NCBI GenBank assembly: GCA_001298545.1
Contig: LJCX01000024.1
Coordinates: 310,001-374,000 of the forward strand
Length of the DNA stretch: 64,000 nt
Direction of reading: 5' to 3'
Source: Actinobacteria bacterium OV320
GTDB taxonomy: Bacteria; Actinomycetota; Actinomycetes; Streptomycetales; Streptomycetaceae
Positions within the stretch are counted from its first letter, which is position 1. Every line of letters starts with the position of its first letter. The notes beneath the pieces are model-generated. The model ran no database searches and was not told the origin of the DNA. It saw only the letters and a program-made list of their open reading frames with translations. Made by a program: the position numbers and the translations under genes. Below, in pieces: positions 1 through 10,361 of this stretch.

Positions 1-112
1 AGGAGGGGGTCGCGAGCGCGCGCAGGAGCGCCTCGTAGGCGTCGTAGCGCCCGGGCGTGACCTGGCGCAGCATGTGCTCGACCGAGCCGGTCGCGGCAGT
101 GCCAGCGCTCAC
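1..112 (-). CDS. SseB-family protein, N-terminal part only
   Basis: Only the first 37 codons lie in the window; the gene runs off the left edge. The reading starts GTG at 112 and gives a short variable leader, then VEHMLRQVTPGRYDAYEALL. I associate this start with the second of the paired SseB (enhanced serine sensitivity) proteins that sit together in streptomycetes. It is the last of three leftward genes (ATPase, sseB, this one), 176 bp after the sseB stop. Function is unknown beyond the family name. The call rests on a short sequence and on position, so it is moderate. Confidence 0.5.
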   Translation of the reverse strand, partial: MSAGTAATGSVEHMLRQVTPGRYDAYEALLRALATPS

Positions 113-288
113 TTTTTATCGCCCCTTCGAGAAGTTGCCCCGCGTCGGAGTCCAGCTTAGGCGCTCCGCCGGTCCGGCCGTTGAGGGCTCGAGGCCCGCT
201 GTGATCTTCGGGCCGCGGATCGCGTGTGGCCGGGCGCGCCCGGCGGCGGAGCCGACTGCGGACACGGCCCCGCGCCCTCCGGGGGGCT

Positions 289-1095
289 TCACCGGTCCCT
301 CGTGTAGAAGGGGCGGACGCGGGCCCTCAGCCAGTCGCCCACCGGGTCCTGGGCGACGTCCAGGAGGACCAGGTTGACCGGCCAGGGGGCCGAGGTCCTG
401 CCCAGAGCCCTGCCCAGAGCCTCCAGCGGCAGGGCCCTCAGGTCGCCGTCCAGCTGGGTGAGTTCCACGCCCACGAACATCACCGGGTCCGCCGTCTCGA
501 TGGCGGCCAGGCAGCGGCGGGCCGTGCGGACCACGCCCGTGGCCTCGAACTCGGCCGAGGCCGCGGCCAGGAAGTCGATCGGGTCGTCCTGCCAGTCGGG
601 CTCGTAGAGGCGGACCCGGCCGCCGGCCGCGGTGCCGTCCAGCGGGGTGCGGCCCGCCCGGCAGAGCTCGGCCACGGCGGGCGGGGGCAGCGGGACACCG
701 ACCACGCCGTCCGGGTTCACCAGGATGCCCACCTGCGGGGGCAGCCCCCGGGCGAACTCCACCGCCGGCGCGATCGTGAACGACATGTGCGCTCCGACGA
801 CCTGCCGGAACTGCTCCTCGGAGCTGAAGACCGGCACGTACACCTGACCCTCGAGCTCCATCGTGGGCAGGTCGAGGGGGCCGCTGTGCGGGCCGCCGCC
901 GCCGGGCAGCGGCACCCAGACGAAGCTGCGTCCGAGCACCTCGACGATCCGGCCGCCGGCTCCCGGCACGCCGAGGGAGACGGAGAGCACCTCCTCCAGC
1001 TCGTTGCCGGGCCATCCGCCGTGCGGATGAGGGTGTGCCTGCGCCGGAAAGTCCGCGGAGAAGTCCGTCGGAAAGTTCGCCGGGGGGAAATCCAT
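289..1095 (-). CDS. sseB: enhanced serine sensitivity protein SseB
   Basis: 268 aa, soluble, no signal peptide. The N-terminal 25 residues are Phe/Pro/His-rich and variable. The body has the SseB layout: an N-terminal half with a VYVPVFSSEEQF-type strand and a C-terminal half ending in DWLRARVRPFY, which resembles the end of other actinobacterial SseB proteins. E. coli SseB was named because extra copies raise serine sensitivity; its biochemistry is not settled. The gene lies 78 bp downstream of the AAA ATPase and backs onto the glycine/serine operon, which fits a link to serine metabolism, although that link is inference from context. The start at 1095 (ATG, giving MDFPPANF) is the only sensible one before the stop-rich spacer. 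Confidence 0.75.
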   Translation of the reverse strand: MDFPPANFPTDFSADFPAQAHPHPHGGWPGNELEEVLSVSLGVPGAGGRIVEVLGRSFVWVPLPGGGGPHSGPLDLPTMELEGQVYVPVFSSEEQFRQVVGAHMSFTIAPAVEFARGLPPQVGILVNPDGVVGVPLPPPAVAELCRAGRTPLDGTAAGGRVRLYEPDWQDDPIDFLAAASAEFEATGVVRTARRCLAAIETADPVMFVGVELTQLDGDLRALPLEALGRALGRTSAPWPVNLVLLDVAQDPVGDWLRARVRPFYTRDR

Positions 1096-1173
1096 CTGCC
1101 TACCGCCTGCTGAGAACCGCTCACTTCGCTGTGGCTGAAAGGCTAGCGGGTACCGGGGGCCGCACCCGAGCCC

Positions 1174-1857
1174 TCAGCCCGTGAAACCGATGCGGCGCAG
1201 CGTGTCGGCCGCCGCGCGGTCGAGCAGCACCGCCGAGCCGCAGCCCTGGGGCAGCCGGCCCTTCTCCACCGAGCGCGCCAGCCGGGCGGCGGCGTGGCGG
1301 TGGCGCAGGAACGCGTACCGGGAGACGCCCCGGCCGCGCTCGCGCTGCCCCTCCAGGGCCGTGTCCGCGCCGACGTCCAGCAGCAGCAGGTGGAGGGTGC
1401 CGCCACGGCGGCGGGCCTCGCGGGCCAGCCAGTCACGGACCCAGGCCTGGGTGCCGCAGTCGTGCACGACGACGCCCTCGCCGCCGCGCAGCGCCCGGCG
1501 CAGTCCGGCGTAGTGGGCGAGCCGGACGAGGGGGCGGTAGAGGCCGTAGGGCAGGAAGCGGGGTGCTCGGGCGTCCCAGCGGTCCCGGGTGTCCTGGGAG
1601 TCGACGCGGATGCCCTGCACGGTCCGCCGCATGAGGGTGGACTTGCCGCTGCCGGGCAGACCGGTGACCACGACCAGGTCACGGGGACCGAAGAGCAGGC
1701 CGTGCGGGCTGCGGCCGGCCCGTTCGCGCAGGTCCCGGACGACGGGCGCGGACTGCGGGCCGCACGCCTCCCGGGCCGGGGCGACGGGCTGCGCGGGCAG
1801 CGCGATCGCCGAGCCGGTCGCGAATGCCGTGGACCTTGCCCTGGTCGTCCTGTTCAC
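1174..1857 (-). CDS. AAA-type P-loop kinase/ATPase
   Basis: 227 aa starting at GTG 1857, chosen because GGGGAGG lies about 8 nt upstream. A perfect Walker A (GLPGSGKST, residues 66-74) follows strand LVVVT, and a hydrophobic LLLLDV strand near residue 160 is a candidate Walker B. The fold looks like the small P-loop kinases (zeta-toxin, chloramphenicol phosphotransferase or polynucleotide-kinase like) rather than a ring AAA+ protein: it is short, has a single domain, and the C-terminal half carries the Arg-rich lid typical of kinases. Substrate unknown. It heads the leftward trio with sseB and is divergent from the glycine riboswitch operon, with a 180-bp spacer before the aptamer. Confidence 0.7.
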   Translation of the reverse strand: MNRTTRARSTAFATGSAIALPAQPVAPAREACGPQSAPVVRDLRERAGRSPHGLLFGPRDLVVVTGLPGSGKSTLMRRTVQGIRVDSQDTRDRWDARAPRFLPYGLYRPLVRLAHYAGLRRALRGGEGVVVHDCGTQAWVRDWLAREARRRGGTLHLLLLDVGADTALEGQRERGRGVSRYAFLRHRHAAARLARSVEKGRLPQGCGSAVLLDRAAADTLRRIGFTG

Positions 1858-2041
1858 CGTGATCGTCCTCCCCTGGGGTCAGATGGTGTCCTCATCCCCA
1901 CCGAGCGTAAAGAGAAGGTAATGCGCCACGCCCGGCGATTTCGTGCGCGTACCGACACAAGCCGGTTACAGATGCGGCCTGCCGTGATCGGGGCGAGCCG
2001 TGCAATGATGGCCGCGCCAACTGCATACCGGCCGTTTGAAT

Positions 2042-2250
2042 CCGCGCGGGAGAGTCCTCAGCAGCAGCTTCGCTGGGGCGCCGAAGGAGCAAGTCCCTCC
2101 CTTGAATCTCTCAGGCCCCGTTACCGCGCGGGCGAGGCACATCTGAAAAGCGGGCCGCTGTCTCCAGTGGCCCCACCCAAGGTGCAAGTCATGACCGGAC
2201 CCGTTCCGGGTGGTCATGGCGAACCTCTCAGGTTCCGATGACAGATGGGG
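2042..2250 (+). ncRNA. tandem glycine riboswitch
   Basis: Two aptamers lie in series in the gcvT leader. Aptamer 1 (about 2042-2130) is closed by CCGCGCGG pairing with a second copy near 2123-2131 and has the GGGAGAGTC start, the GCGCCGAAGGAGCAA core and the AATCTCTCAGG 3' core. Aptamer 2 (about 2138-2248) is closed by CATCTG near 2140 with CAGATG near 2242 and carries GGTGCAAGTC and CCTCTCAGG. This is the RF00504-type class that binds glycine and switches on glycine cleavage genes. The stretch 2250-2296 is the expression platform and holds the ribosome site GGGAGACG before the ATG at 2297. Confidence 0.92.
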
Positions 2251-2296
2251 AGGAACGACCTCGCCGTGCCGTCATGCCTTGGGAGACGAACGCCCG

Positions 2297-3439
2297 ATGA
2301 GCAGTACCGACCCCGCATCCGACCAGACCGCCGAACAGCGCCACACCGCGCTCGACGCGGTGCATCGCGCGCTCGGCGCGACGATGACCGACTTCGCCGG
2401 CTGGGACATGCCCCTGCGCTACGGCTCCGAGCGTGACGAGCACCACGCCGTCCGCACCAGGGCCGGGCTCTTCGACCTGTCGCACATGGGCGAGATCACC
2501 GTCACCGGCCCGCAGGCCGCCGCCCTTCTCGACTTCGCGCTGGTGGGCAACATCGGGGCGGTCAGGAACGGCCGCGCCCGGTACACGATGATCTGCCGGC
2601 CGGACGGCGGCATCCTGGACGACCTGATCGTCTACCGGCTGGCCGACACCGAGTTCATGGTGGTGGCCAACGCCTCCAACGCGCAGGTCGTGCTGGACGC
2701 GCTGACCGAGCGCGCCGAGGGCTTCGACGCGGAGGTCCGCGACGACCGTGACGCCTACGCGCTGATCGCCGTGCAGGGCCCCGAGTCCCCCGGCATCCTC
2801 GCCGCCGTCACCGACGCCGACCTGGACGGCCTGAAGTACTACGCCGGCCTGCCCGGCACCGTCGCCGGTGTCCCCGCCCTGATCGCACGCACCGGCTACA
2901 CCGGCGAGGACGGCTTCGAACTGTTCGTCCGGCCGGAGCACGCCGTCGAGCTGTGGCAGGCGCTGACCAAGGCCGGCGAGGGCGTCGGACTGGTGCCCTG
3001 CGGTCTGTCCTGCCGGGACACGCTGCGCCTGGAGGCGGGCATGCCGCTGTACGGGCACGAGCTGAGCACCTCCCTCACCCCGTTCGACGCGGGGCTCGGC
3101 CGGGTGGTGAAGTTCGACAAGGACGGCGACTTCGTCGGGCGTACGGCGCTGGAGGCGGCCGCCGAGCGCGCCGCCTCGCAGCCCCCGCGCGTCCTCGTCG
3201 GCCTGGTCGCCGAGGGCCGCCGGGTCCCGCGCGCCGGGTTCGCCGTGGTCGCCGGCGGCGAGGTGATCGGCGAGGTCACCTCCGGCGCCCCCTCCCCCAC
3301 CCTCGGCAAGCCGATCGCGATGGCGTACGTCGACGCCGCCCACGCGGCGCCGGGGACCGCGGGCGTCGGCGTGGACATCCGAGGCAGCCACGAGCCGTAC
3401 GAGGTCGTGGCGCTGCCGTTCTACAAGCGCCAGAAGTAG
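2297..3439 (+). CDS. gcvT: glycine cleavage system T protein (aminomethyltransferase)
   Basis: 380 aa. The start ATG 2297 was chosen over the in-frame upstream ATG at 2213 because that one lies inside the riboswitch and GGGAGACG precedes 2297. GcvT transfers the methylene group from the aminomethyl-lipoyl arm of GcvH to tetrahydrofolate and releases ammonia. Family marks: [10 protein letters not shown] at the N terminus, [10 protein letters not shown], a folate-binding [11 protein letters not shown] segment, and the C-terminal barrel with RTGYTGEDG and [20 protein letters not shown]. The length is normal. It is the first gene of the gcvT-gcvH-glyA-sdaA operon, so glycine should induce it through the riboswitch. 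GcvP and the L protein are not in the window. Confidence 0.97.
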   Translation: MSSTDPASDQTAEQRHTALDAVHRALGATMTDFAGWDMPLRYGSERDEHHAVRTRAGLFDLSHMGEITVTGPQAAALLDFALVGNIGAVRNGRARYTMICRPDGGILDDLIVYRLADTEFMVVANASNAQVVLDALTERAEGFDAEVRDDRDAYALIAVQGPESPGILAAVTDADLDGLKYYAGLPGTVAGVPALIARTGYTGEDGFELFVRPEHAVELWQALTKAGEGVGLVPCGLSCRDTLRLEAGMPLYGHELSTSLTPFDAGLGRVVKFDKDGDFVGRTALEAAAERAASQPPRVLVGLVAEGRRVPRAGFAVVAGGEVIGEVTSGAPSPTLGKPIAMAYVDAAHAAPGTAGVGVDIRGSHEPYEVVALPFYKRQK

Positions 3440-3557
3440 ACACTGGGCGCGTCGACGCCCGCGCGCGCGTGACCCTGCGCACAGGTGCGCTGCTCACGTG
3501 CGTTTCCAGCAGCCCCCCATTCACCAGCACCCTCCCGCGTACAGGAGAATTCAAGCC

Positions 3558-3935
3558 ATGAGCAACCCCCAGCAGCTGCGCTACAGCAAGGAGCACGAGT
3601 GGCTGTCGGTCGCCGAGGACGGCGTCTCGACGGTCGGCATCACGGAGCACGCGGCCAACGCGCTCGGCGACGTGGTCTTCGTACAGCTCCCGGAGGTCGG
3701 TGACACGGTGACCGCGGGCGAGACCTGCGGCGAGCTGGAGTCGACCAAGTCGGTCAGCGAGCTGTACGCGCCGGTCTCCGGCGAGATCGTCGAGGTCAAC
3801 CAGGACGTCGTCGACGACCCGGCGCTGGTGAACTCCGCCCCCTTCGAGGGCGGATGGCTGTTCAAGGTACGCACGGCGGGCGAGCAGGACGACCTGCTCA
3901 CCGCCGACGAATACACCGCCTTCACCGCCGGCTGA
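3558..3935 (+). CDS. gcvH: glycine cleavage system H protein
   Basis: 125 aa; ATG 3558 preceded by AGGAGA at 3543-3548. It is the lipoylated carrier shuttling the aminomethyl group between P, T and L proteins in the cytoplasm. The lipoyl-lysine motif is intact: [18 protein letters not shown] with the modified lysine at residue 64. The N terminus [10 protein letters not shown] and the [22 protein letters not shown] strand pattern are diagnostic. It lies 118 bp after gcvT. The stop (TGAGGAG) supplies the ribosome-binding site of glyA, so translation of the two is probably coupled. Confidence 0.97.
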   Translation: MSNPQQLRYSKEHEWLSVAEDGVSTVGITEHAANALGDVVFVQLPEVGDTVTAGETCGELESTKSVSELYAPVSGEIVEVNQDVVDDPALVNSAPFEGGWLFKVRTAGEQDDLLTADEYTAFTAG

Positions 3936-3949
3936 GGAGTCGTAGACGC

Positions 3950-5227
3950 ATGTCCGTCCTGAACACGCCCCTGCACGAGCTCGACCCGGAGATCGCCGCC
4001 GCGGTCGACGCCGAGCTGAACCGCCAGCAGTCCACGCTCGAGATGATCGCCTCGGAGAACTTCGCTCCGCTCGCGGTGATGGAGGCGCAGGGCTCGGTCC
4101 TGACCAACAAGTACGCCGAGGGCTACCCGGGCCGCCGCTACTACGGCGGCTGCGAGCACGTCGACGTCGCCGAGCAGATCGCGATCGACCGGATCAAGGA
4201 GCTGTTCGGCGCCGAGTACGCCAACGTCCAGCCCCACTCGGGCGCCTCCGCCAACCAGGCCGCCCTGTTCGCGATGGCCCAGCCCGGCGACACGATCCTC
4301 GGCCTGGACCTGGCGCACGGCGGTCACCTGACCCACGGCATGCGGCTGAACTTCTCCGGCAAGCAGTTCGACGTGGTCGCCTACCACGTCGACGACGCCG
4401 GCCTGGTCGACATGGCCGAGGTCGAGCGGCTCGCCAAGGAGCACCGCCCGAAGGTGATCATCGCGGGCTGGTCGGCGTACCCGCGGCAGCTGGACTTCGC
4501 GGAGTTCCGCCGGATCGCGGACGAGGTCGAGGCCTTCCTGTGGGTCGACATGGCGCACTTCGCGGGTCTGGTCGCGGCCGGTCTCCACCCGAACCCGGTG
4601 GAGTACGCCGACGTCGTCACGTCCACCACCCACAAGACGCTGGGCGGACCCCGCGGCGGCATCATCCTCGCGAAGAAGGAGTTCGCGAAGAAGCTGAACT
4701 CGTCCGTCTTCCCGGGCTTCCAGGGCGGTCCCCTGGAGCACGTGATCGCGGCCAAGGCGGTCTCCTTCAAGGTCGCGGCGAGCGAGGACTTCAAGGAGCG
4801 TCAGGCCCGCACGGTCGAGGGCGCGAGGATCCTCGCCGAGCGCCTGACCGCGCCGGACGCCCGCGCGGCCGGTGTGAACGTCCTGTCCGGCGGCACCGAC
4901 GTGCACCTGATCCTGGTCGACCTGCGCGAGTCCGAGCTGGACGGTCAGCAGGCCGAGGACCGGCTGCACGAGGTCGGCATCACGGTCAACCGCAACGCGG
5001 TCCCGAACGACCCGCGCCCCCCGATGGTCACCTCCGGACTGCGGATCGGCACGCCCGCCCTCGCGACCCGCGGCTTCACCGCCGAGGACTTCGCCGAGGT
5101 CGCGGACGTGATCGCCGAGACGCTGAAGGCGCCGTCCCCGTTCGCGGCGGCCGACGCGGCGGCGCTCAAGGCCCGGGTCACGGCCCTGGCCGACAAGCAC
5201 CCGCTGTATCCCGGTCTGAGCAAGTAG
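3950..5227 (+). CDS. glyA: serine hydroxymethyltransferase
   Basis: 425 aa; ATG 3950, 14 nt after gcvH, with GAGGAG overlapping the gcvH stop. This PLP enzyme interconverts serine plus tetrahydrofolate with glycine plus 5,10-methylene-THF. Key segments: [20 protein letters not shown], the [17 protein letters not shown] loop, and the PLP lysine in [13 protein letters not shown] at residue 229, the same number as in E. coli Gly[19 protein letters not shown] and the C-terminal TPALATRGF are also present. Here it links glycine cleavage one-carbon units to serine, which SdaA next door then drains to pyruvate. Confidence 0.97.
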   Translation: MSVLNTPLHELDPEIAAAVDAELNRQQSTLEMIASENFAPLAVMEAQGSVLTNKYAEGYPGRRYYGGCEHVDVAEQIAIDRIKELFGAEYANVQPHSGASANQAALFAMAQPGDTILGLDLAHGGHLTHGMRLNFSGKQFDVVAYHVDDAGLVDMAEVERLAKEHRPKVIIAGWSAYPRQLDFAEFRRIADEVEAFLWVDMAHFAGLVAAGLHPNPVEYADVVTSTTHKTLGGPRGGIILAKKEFAKKLNSSVFPGFQGGPLEHVIAAKAVSFKVAASEDFKERQARTVEGARILAERLTAPDARAAGVNVLSGGTDVHLILVDLRESELDGQQAEDRLHEVGITVNRNAVPNDPRPPMVTSGLRIGTPALATRGFTAEDFAEVADVIAETLKAPSPFAAADAAALKARVTALADKHPLYPGLSK

Positions 5228-5303
5228 TTCCTTTCCCCGGGTGCCGCGCACACTGAGAGGTGTGGGCGGCACCCCGCACCACCCTGCATTGAGGAGTTCC
5301 CCC

Positions 5304-6671
<1,368 letters not shown>

Positions 6672-6712
6672 GGAAATAGCCCTTCCCTGATCACTGGGCG
6701 AAATGCCCCCGG

Positions 6713-7020
6713 GACCGGCTCGGCGCAGGGGCCTCCCATGAAGTGGTACGCGTTCACGGCGGTGACGATCCGGCCGTCCCGGACGCGCGCTGTGGCTGCC
6801 ATGGTGTGGCCGTAGAGCCTGCCCTCGCTCAGGTCCAAGGCGGCGAACAGGGTCTCGGCGGTCCGACTCCGGCAATCCTCGCCACCGGCTCGCCCTGAGC
6901 GGACAAGAGCACCGTCCGGGCCCGCCGCCGGGTCACCCCTCACCCGGCGCCTCTGCGGACGGTCCGCCACAGGCGCTGTCTCTCGTCGTCATCGATCTCG
7001 CGGACGCGTACCCGTGCCGC
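6713..7020 (-). pseudogene. decayed IS630-type transposase with a deaminase-like fragment
   Basis: The 587-bp gap between sdaA and the next gene holds only fragments, all on the minus strand. 7020-6943 encodes VRVREIDDDERQRLWRTVRRG, close to the N-terminal start of streptomycete IS630 transposases. After a deletion and a frame change, 6862-6803 encodes TAETLFAALDLSEGRLYGH, close to the first DDE-domain segment of the same family. It runs straight into 6802-6713, MAATARVRDGRIVTAVNAYH followed by FMGGPCAE, which looks like the zinc-binding part of a cytidine deaminase. The helix-turn-helix, the rest of the DDE domain and both inverted ends are missing. Homology is by eye and the deaminase part is the weaker claim. 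Confidence 0.5.
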
Positions 7021-7210
7021 CACCCCGGCCTGACGACACCGCGCCGCCCGGGCGGCACGGCGCCGGGCGCCCCCGCGTTCCGAGGGTGGCGCCGAATCGA
7101 CGGACCACGCCGCCCGATGGGGCCGGGCTTTACGACCGATCCGGTGAAATGCGGCGACATGCCGCACGATCGGCACTCTCCGTGTCTACATAAGCACTAT
7201 CAGTGACATC

Positions 7211-7220
7211 ATCGGCCGAT
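7211..7220. promoter_or_regulatory. palindrome in leader of the DUF3662-MinD gene
   Basis: ATCGGCCGAT is a perfect 10-bp palindrome 38 bp before the GTG start at 7259, inside an unusually A+T-rich patch (about 7170-7240) for this genome. The patch probably holds the promoter. The palindrome could be an operator, but no partner regulator is apparent. Confidence 0.3.
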
Positions 7221-7258
7221 CTGACTGTCTCGCAGCGGATTGGCACCCGGAGGCTGAA

Positions 7259-9415
7259 GTGGGAACGCTGAGCAAGCTGGAACAGCGCTTCGAGGCTCTA
7301 GTCAACGACACCTTCGCCAAGATCTTCAGATCCGCCGTACAACCCCTGGAGTTCGCCGGCGCGCTCCGGCGCGAGTGCGACATCAACGCCAGGATCTGGA
7401 TCCAGGGCTGCACCATCGCGCCCAACGGTTTCGTCGTCGAACTCAGTCCGGGCGACCACGAGGCTTACGGCGCATGCCTGGTCATGCTCGGCGAAGAGCT
7501 GGTCGAGAAGGTGCGCGCGCATGCCGAGGAACAGCAGTACTCGTTCGTAGGTCCGTTGAAGGTTCAGCTACAGCGGACGGAGAACCTGAAGGTCGGGCAG
7601 TATCGCGTGCGCAGCCGCCTGGAGGTGCCGCCCGAGGTCCAGCACGCCCTGGAAGTCGACCAGTGGTACCGCGCCACGCACGCGACGGCTGTCGGACTTG
7701 GCGGCGGTGGCGCCCGGACCTGGCAACCGCCGACGCATGTCCTGCGGGGCGACAAGCGGGTACTGACCCCTGATCAGCTCATATCGCTGGGGCTTTCCTT
7801 CAGCGAAAACGGCAGCTTGGTCCGCGCCGCTCCGCCGAGCGCTCTCGCCGCGCCACCGCGGCCGCTCCGCCCCATCAGGCCCGTGGCGGACCGCCCGGGC
7901 GTCGTTGTCCTGTCTCGGTCCGGTCACGCGGTGGGCGCTCCCGCTGCCGGGCAGGGCGGGCGTCCGGCGCTCGAGCCCGCAGGGGTGGTGCCGGGCGTGA
8001 AGCCTGCCCGCCGCCACGCCGTCGACTCTGTGCCCGAGGGGCCCACCATCTCGTCGAAAGGACACAACATGACGAACGATCGCGACCTGTACGCCGGCGA
8101 TCCTGCACCCGGCAGGGGCAGGGAGCTCTCCGACGGGCTCGTTCCCACGCCGCCTGACCCGCACGTCGCCGACGGGCCCCAGGCGTACGTGCCGACGGAG
8201 CCGTTGACCAGCCCGCGGGCGGCCCACGAGACCGTGACGCAGGGCGGGCCGGCGGAGAATCACTCCCCGGCGCCTGCGGGGAACCGGTTCGGCGCGGCAC
8301 CCCTCGCGGCTCCCTATGACAGGGGCGCGCCGCCGACCCGGCTCGCCGGCGGGACACCGTCCTACGCCCGCCCGCCGGCGCACCACGCTCCGGCCCCATG
8401 GCTGGAGCCGGAGCGGAACGGCCGCGGCGTACTGGGGCAGAGTGCGACGGTCGAGCTGTCCCCCGACCGCCTGCTGCGCGGCCAGAGCAACGGCCGGAAG
8501 ATCCTCAGCCGGTTGCGCATCGGCGCCAGGACCGCCGAACGAGAGCGCCAGCAGAAGTTGGCCATCCTCCGCACGCCGGTGATGCAGTGCCACAAGATCG
8601 CCGTCATCAGCCTCAAGGGCGGGGTCGGCAAGACGACCACCACGACCGCCCTGGGCGCGACTCTCGCCACCGAGCGGCAGGACCGGGTCGTCGCGATCGA
8701 CGCCAATCCGGACGCAGGCACCCTCAGCCGCCGTGTCCGGCGCGAAACCGGCGCGACCATCCGCGACCTCGTGGCCGAAATCCCGAACCTCACCAATTAC
8801 ATGTCCGTACGGCGCTTCACCTCCCAGTCCCCGAGCGGCCTCGAGGTCCTGGCCAATGAGGTGGACCCCGCTCTCTCGACGGCGTTCAACGACGAGGACT
8901 ACCGACAGGTCGTCAGCTGCCTCGGACAGCACTACCCGATCATCCTCACCGACTCCGGCACCGGCCTGCTGCACAGCGCGATGCGGGGCGTCCTGGATTT
9001 CGCGGATCAACTGATCGTGGTCGCCACGCCCAGCGTGGACGGCGCGACCAGCGCCAGTACCACCCTGGACTGGCTCATTGCGCACCAGTACGAGGACCTC
9101 GTCAGCCGGAGTATCACCGTGGTGTCCGAGGCGCGCCGGAAGAGCAAGGTGGTGAAGGTGAACGAGGTCGTGGACCATTTCCGTGCCCGTTGCCGGGGTG
9201 TGGTGATGATCCCGTTCGACGAGCACCTCGCGACGGGCGCGGAGGTCGATCTGGAGCAGATGAAGGCACGGACCCGCGAGGCCTACTTCGACCTGGCGAC
9301 GCTGGTGGCCGCGGACTTCCCTCGCACCCAGCCCGAGGCCGTGAGCTGGGCGGCCTCCTATCCTCACTCGGGATACAACGCGCCCAGCTATTTCGCCGCT
9401 CCCGCACGGGCGTGA
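7259..9415 (+). CDS. DUF3662 (FhaA N-terminal) fused to MinD/ParA-family ATPase
   Basis: 718 aa, GTG 7259 with CGGAGG 5 nt upstream. Residues 1-125 match the FhaA N-terminal DUF3662 domain ([20 protein letters not shown], later [14 protein letters not shown]). FhaA normally continues to an FHA domain and works with PknB near the cell-wall genes; here the FHA domain is absent. Residues 190-430 are Pro/Ala-rich and probably disordered. Residues 445-700 are a MinD/ParA ATPase with the deviant Walker [10 protein letters not shown] at 453-461 and [10 protein letters not shown], the form I associate with the MinD-like ATPase of actinobacterial type VII secretion loci. An internal ATG at 8069 (residue 271) has AAAGGA 6 nt upstream, so a shorter ATPase-only product is likely. 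No type VII genes are nearby. Debris of an IS630 element lies directly upstream. Confidence 0.8.
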   Translation: MGTLSKLEQRFEALVNDTFAKIFRSAVQPLEFAGALRRECDINARIWIQGCTIAPNGFVVELSPGDHEAYGACLVMLGEELVEKVRAHAEEQQYSFVGPLKVQLQRTENLKVGQYRVRSRLEVPPEVQHALEVDQWYRATHATAVGLGGGGARTWQPPTHVLRGDKRVLTPDQLISLGLSFSENGSLVRAAPPSALAAPPRPLRPIRPVADRPGVVVLSRSGHAVGAPAAGQGGRPALEPAGVVPGVKPARRHAVDSVPEGPTISSKGHNMTNDRDLYAGDPAPGRGRELSDGLVPTPPDPHVADGPQAYVPTEPLTSPRAAHETVTQGGPAENHSPAPAGNRFGAAPLAAPYDRGAPPTRLAGGTPSYARPPAHHAPAPWLEPERNGRGVLGQSATVELSPDRLLRGQSNGRKILSRLRIGARTAERERQQKLAILRTPVMQCHKIAVISLKGGVGKTTTTTALGATLATERQDRVVAIDANPDAGTLSRRVRRETGATIRDLVAEIPNLTNYMSVRRFTSQSPSGLEVLANEVDPALSTAFNDEDYRQVVSCLGQHYPIILTDSGTGLLHSAMRGVLDFADQLIVVATPSVDGATSASTTLDWLIAHQYEDLVSRSITVVSEARRKSKVVKVNEVVDHFRARCRGVVMIPFDEHLATGAEVDLEQMKARTREAYFDLATLVAADFPRTQPEAVSWAASYPHSGYNAPSYFAAPARA

Positions 9416-9530
9416 TCTGTCACCGGAGTCGATCTGCCGGCTGATTGCGAGGCGTCGGCCCTGAAGGACCCGGCGGTGGGAGGAGACGCCTACGCGGTTG
9501 CGGAACCGCCCTGCCGTACGAGCCCGACAC

Positions 9531-9562
9531 GAGAGGCCCCCGGATCCGTCCGGGGGCCTCTC
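9531..9562. terminator. intrinsic terminator hairpin after the DUF3662-MinD gene
   Basis: A perfect 14-bp stem (GAGAGGCCCCCGGA and its complement) has a 4-nt loop. No T run follows on the plus strand, as is usual in Streptomyces. It sits 115 bp past the stop. The remainder of 9416-9737 shows no gene. Confidence 0.75.
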
Positions 9563-9737
9563 GCCAGGTGGCACCCCGCATCTGGGACGTACGGCGCCGG
9601 TTCGTCAGAATGCAGCCATGCGCGCAGGCAGCGTCCGGCCCCCGACGGCCGGTGCGGTCCCCGAGGTGACTCGAGGCGAGCCCGCCCGTGCCGGATCCAC
9701 AGGTCGAACATCGAGTGCCGAGGGAGCTTCCCCCGAT

Positions 9738-10283
9738 ATGAGCAGGTCCGTCGTCAGCGCTGTCAGCAGCAGCGGCACGTATTCCTTCAGCAAGCCGAAC
9801 CGGGAGAGTGTCACGCTGGTCGCCGGGGTCGGGGTGGTGGGGGACGTGCATGCCGGGGCCACGGTGAAGCACCGGTTCCGGATGGAGAAGGATCCCTCGC
9901 AGCCGAATCTGCGGCAGGTGCACCTCATACACGAGGAGCTGTTCGAGGAGGTGCGTACGGCCGGGTTCGAGGTGGCCGCCGGACAGCTCGGGGAGAACGT
10001 GACCACGCGCGGGATCGACCTGCTCGGGCTGCCTACCGGGACGCGGCTGCGGCTCGGCGGACAGGCCGTGGTCGAGGTGACCGGGCTGCGGAATCCCTGC
10101 AAGCAGATCGACGGCTTCCGCAAGGGCCTCATGAAGCAGGTCGTCGGCCGGGGTCCGGACGGCCGGCCCGCCTTCAAGTCCGGGATCATGGGTGTGGTCC
10201 TCAGCGGGGGCGAGGTGCGGCCCGGCGACTCGATCACGGTCGAGCTGCCGGACGGGCCGCACCACCCCCTGCGGATCGTCTAG
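9738..10283 (+). CDS. MOSC domain-containing protein
   Basis: 181 aa, single MOSC (molybdenum cofactor sulfurase C-terminal) domain. The start ATG 9738 has AGGGAG about 11 nt upstream; an in-frame ATG at 9618 would add 40 low-complexity residues and is less likely. Family marks: the opening LVAGVGVVGDVHAG, LIHEELFEEV, GQLGENVTTRGIDLLGLPTG, and VTGLRNPCKQIDGF with the conserved cysteine thought to carry sulfur. Stand-alone MOSC proteins are linked to sulfur transfer or molybdenum-dependent reduction, but the substrate of this one cannot be read from sequence. It is monocistronic and convergent with the next gene. Confidence 0.9.
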   Translation: MSRSVVSAVSSSGTYSFSKPNRESVTLVAGVGVVGDVHAGATVKHRFRMEKDPSQPNLRQVHLIHEELFEEVRTAGFEVAAGQLGENVTTRGIDLLGLPTGTRLRLGGQAVVEVTGLRNPCKQIDGFRKGLMKQVVGRGPDGRPAFKSGIMGVVLSGGEVRPGDSITVELPDGPHHPLRIV

Positions 10284-10298
10284 GACCCGTCCTGGAAA

Positions 10299-10323
10299 CC
10301 GTCCGGCGGCTCACGCCGGACGG
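10299..10323. terminator. bidirectional terminator between convergent genes
   Basis: CCGTCCGGCG and its exact complement are separated by 5 nt, midway between the stop of the MOSC gene and the stop of the leftward oxidoreductase gene. Confidence 0.65.
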
Positions 10324-10361
10324 GGCCCGCCAGGCCGGACATGTCCCAGGCCGGACACGAC

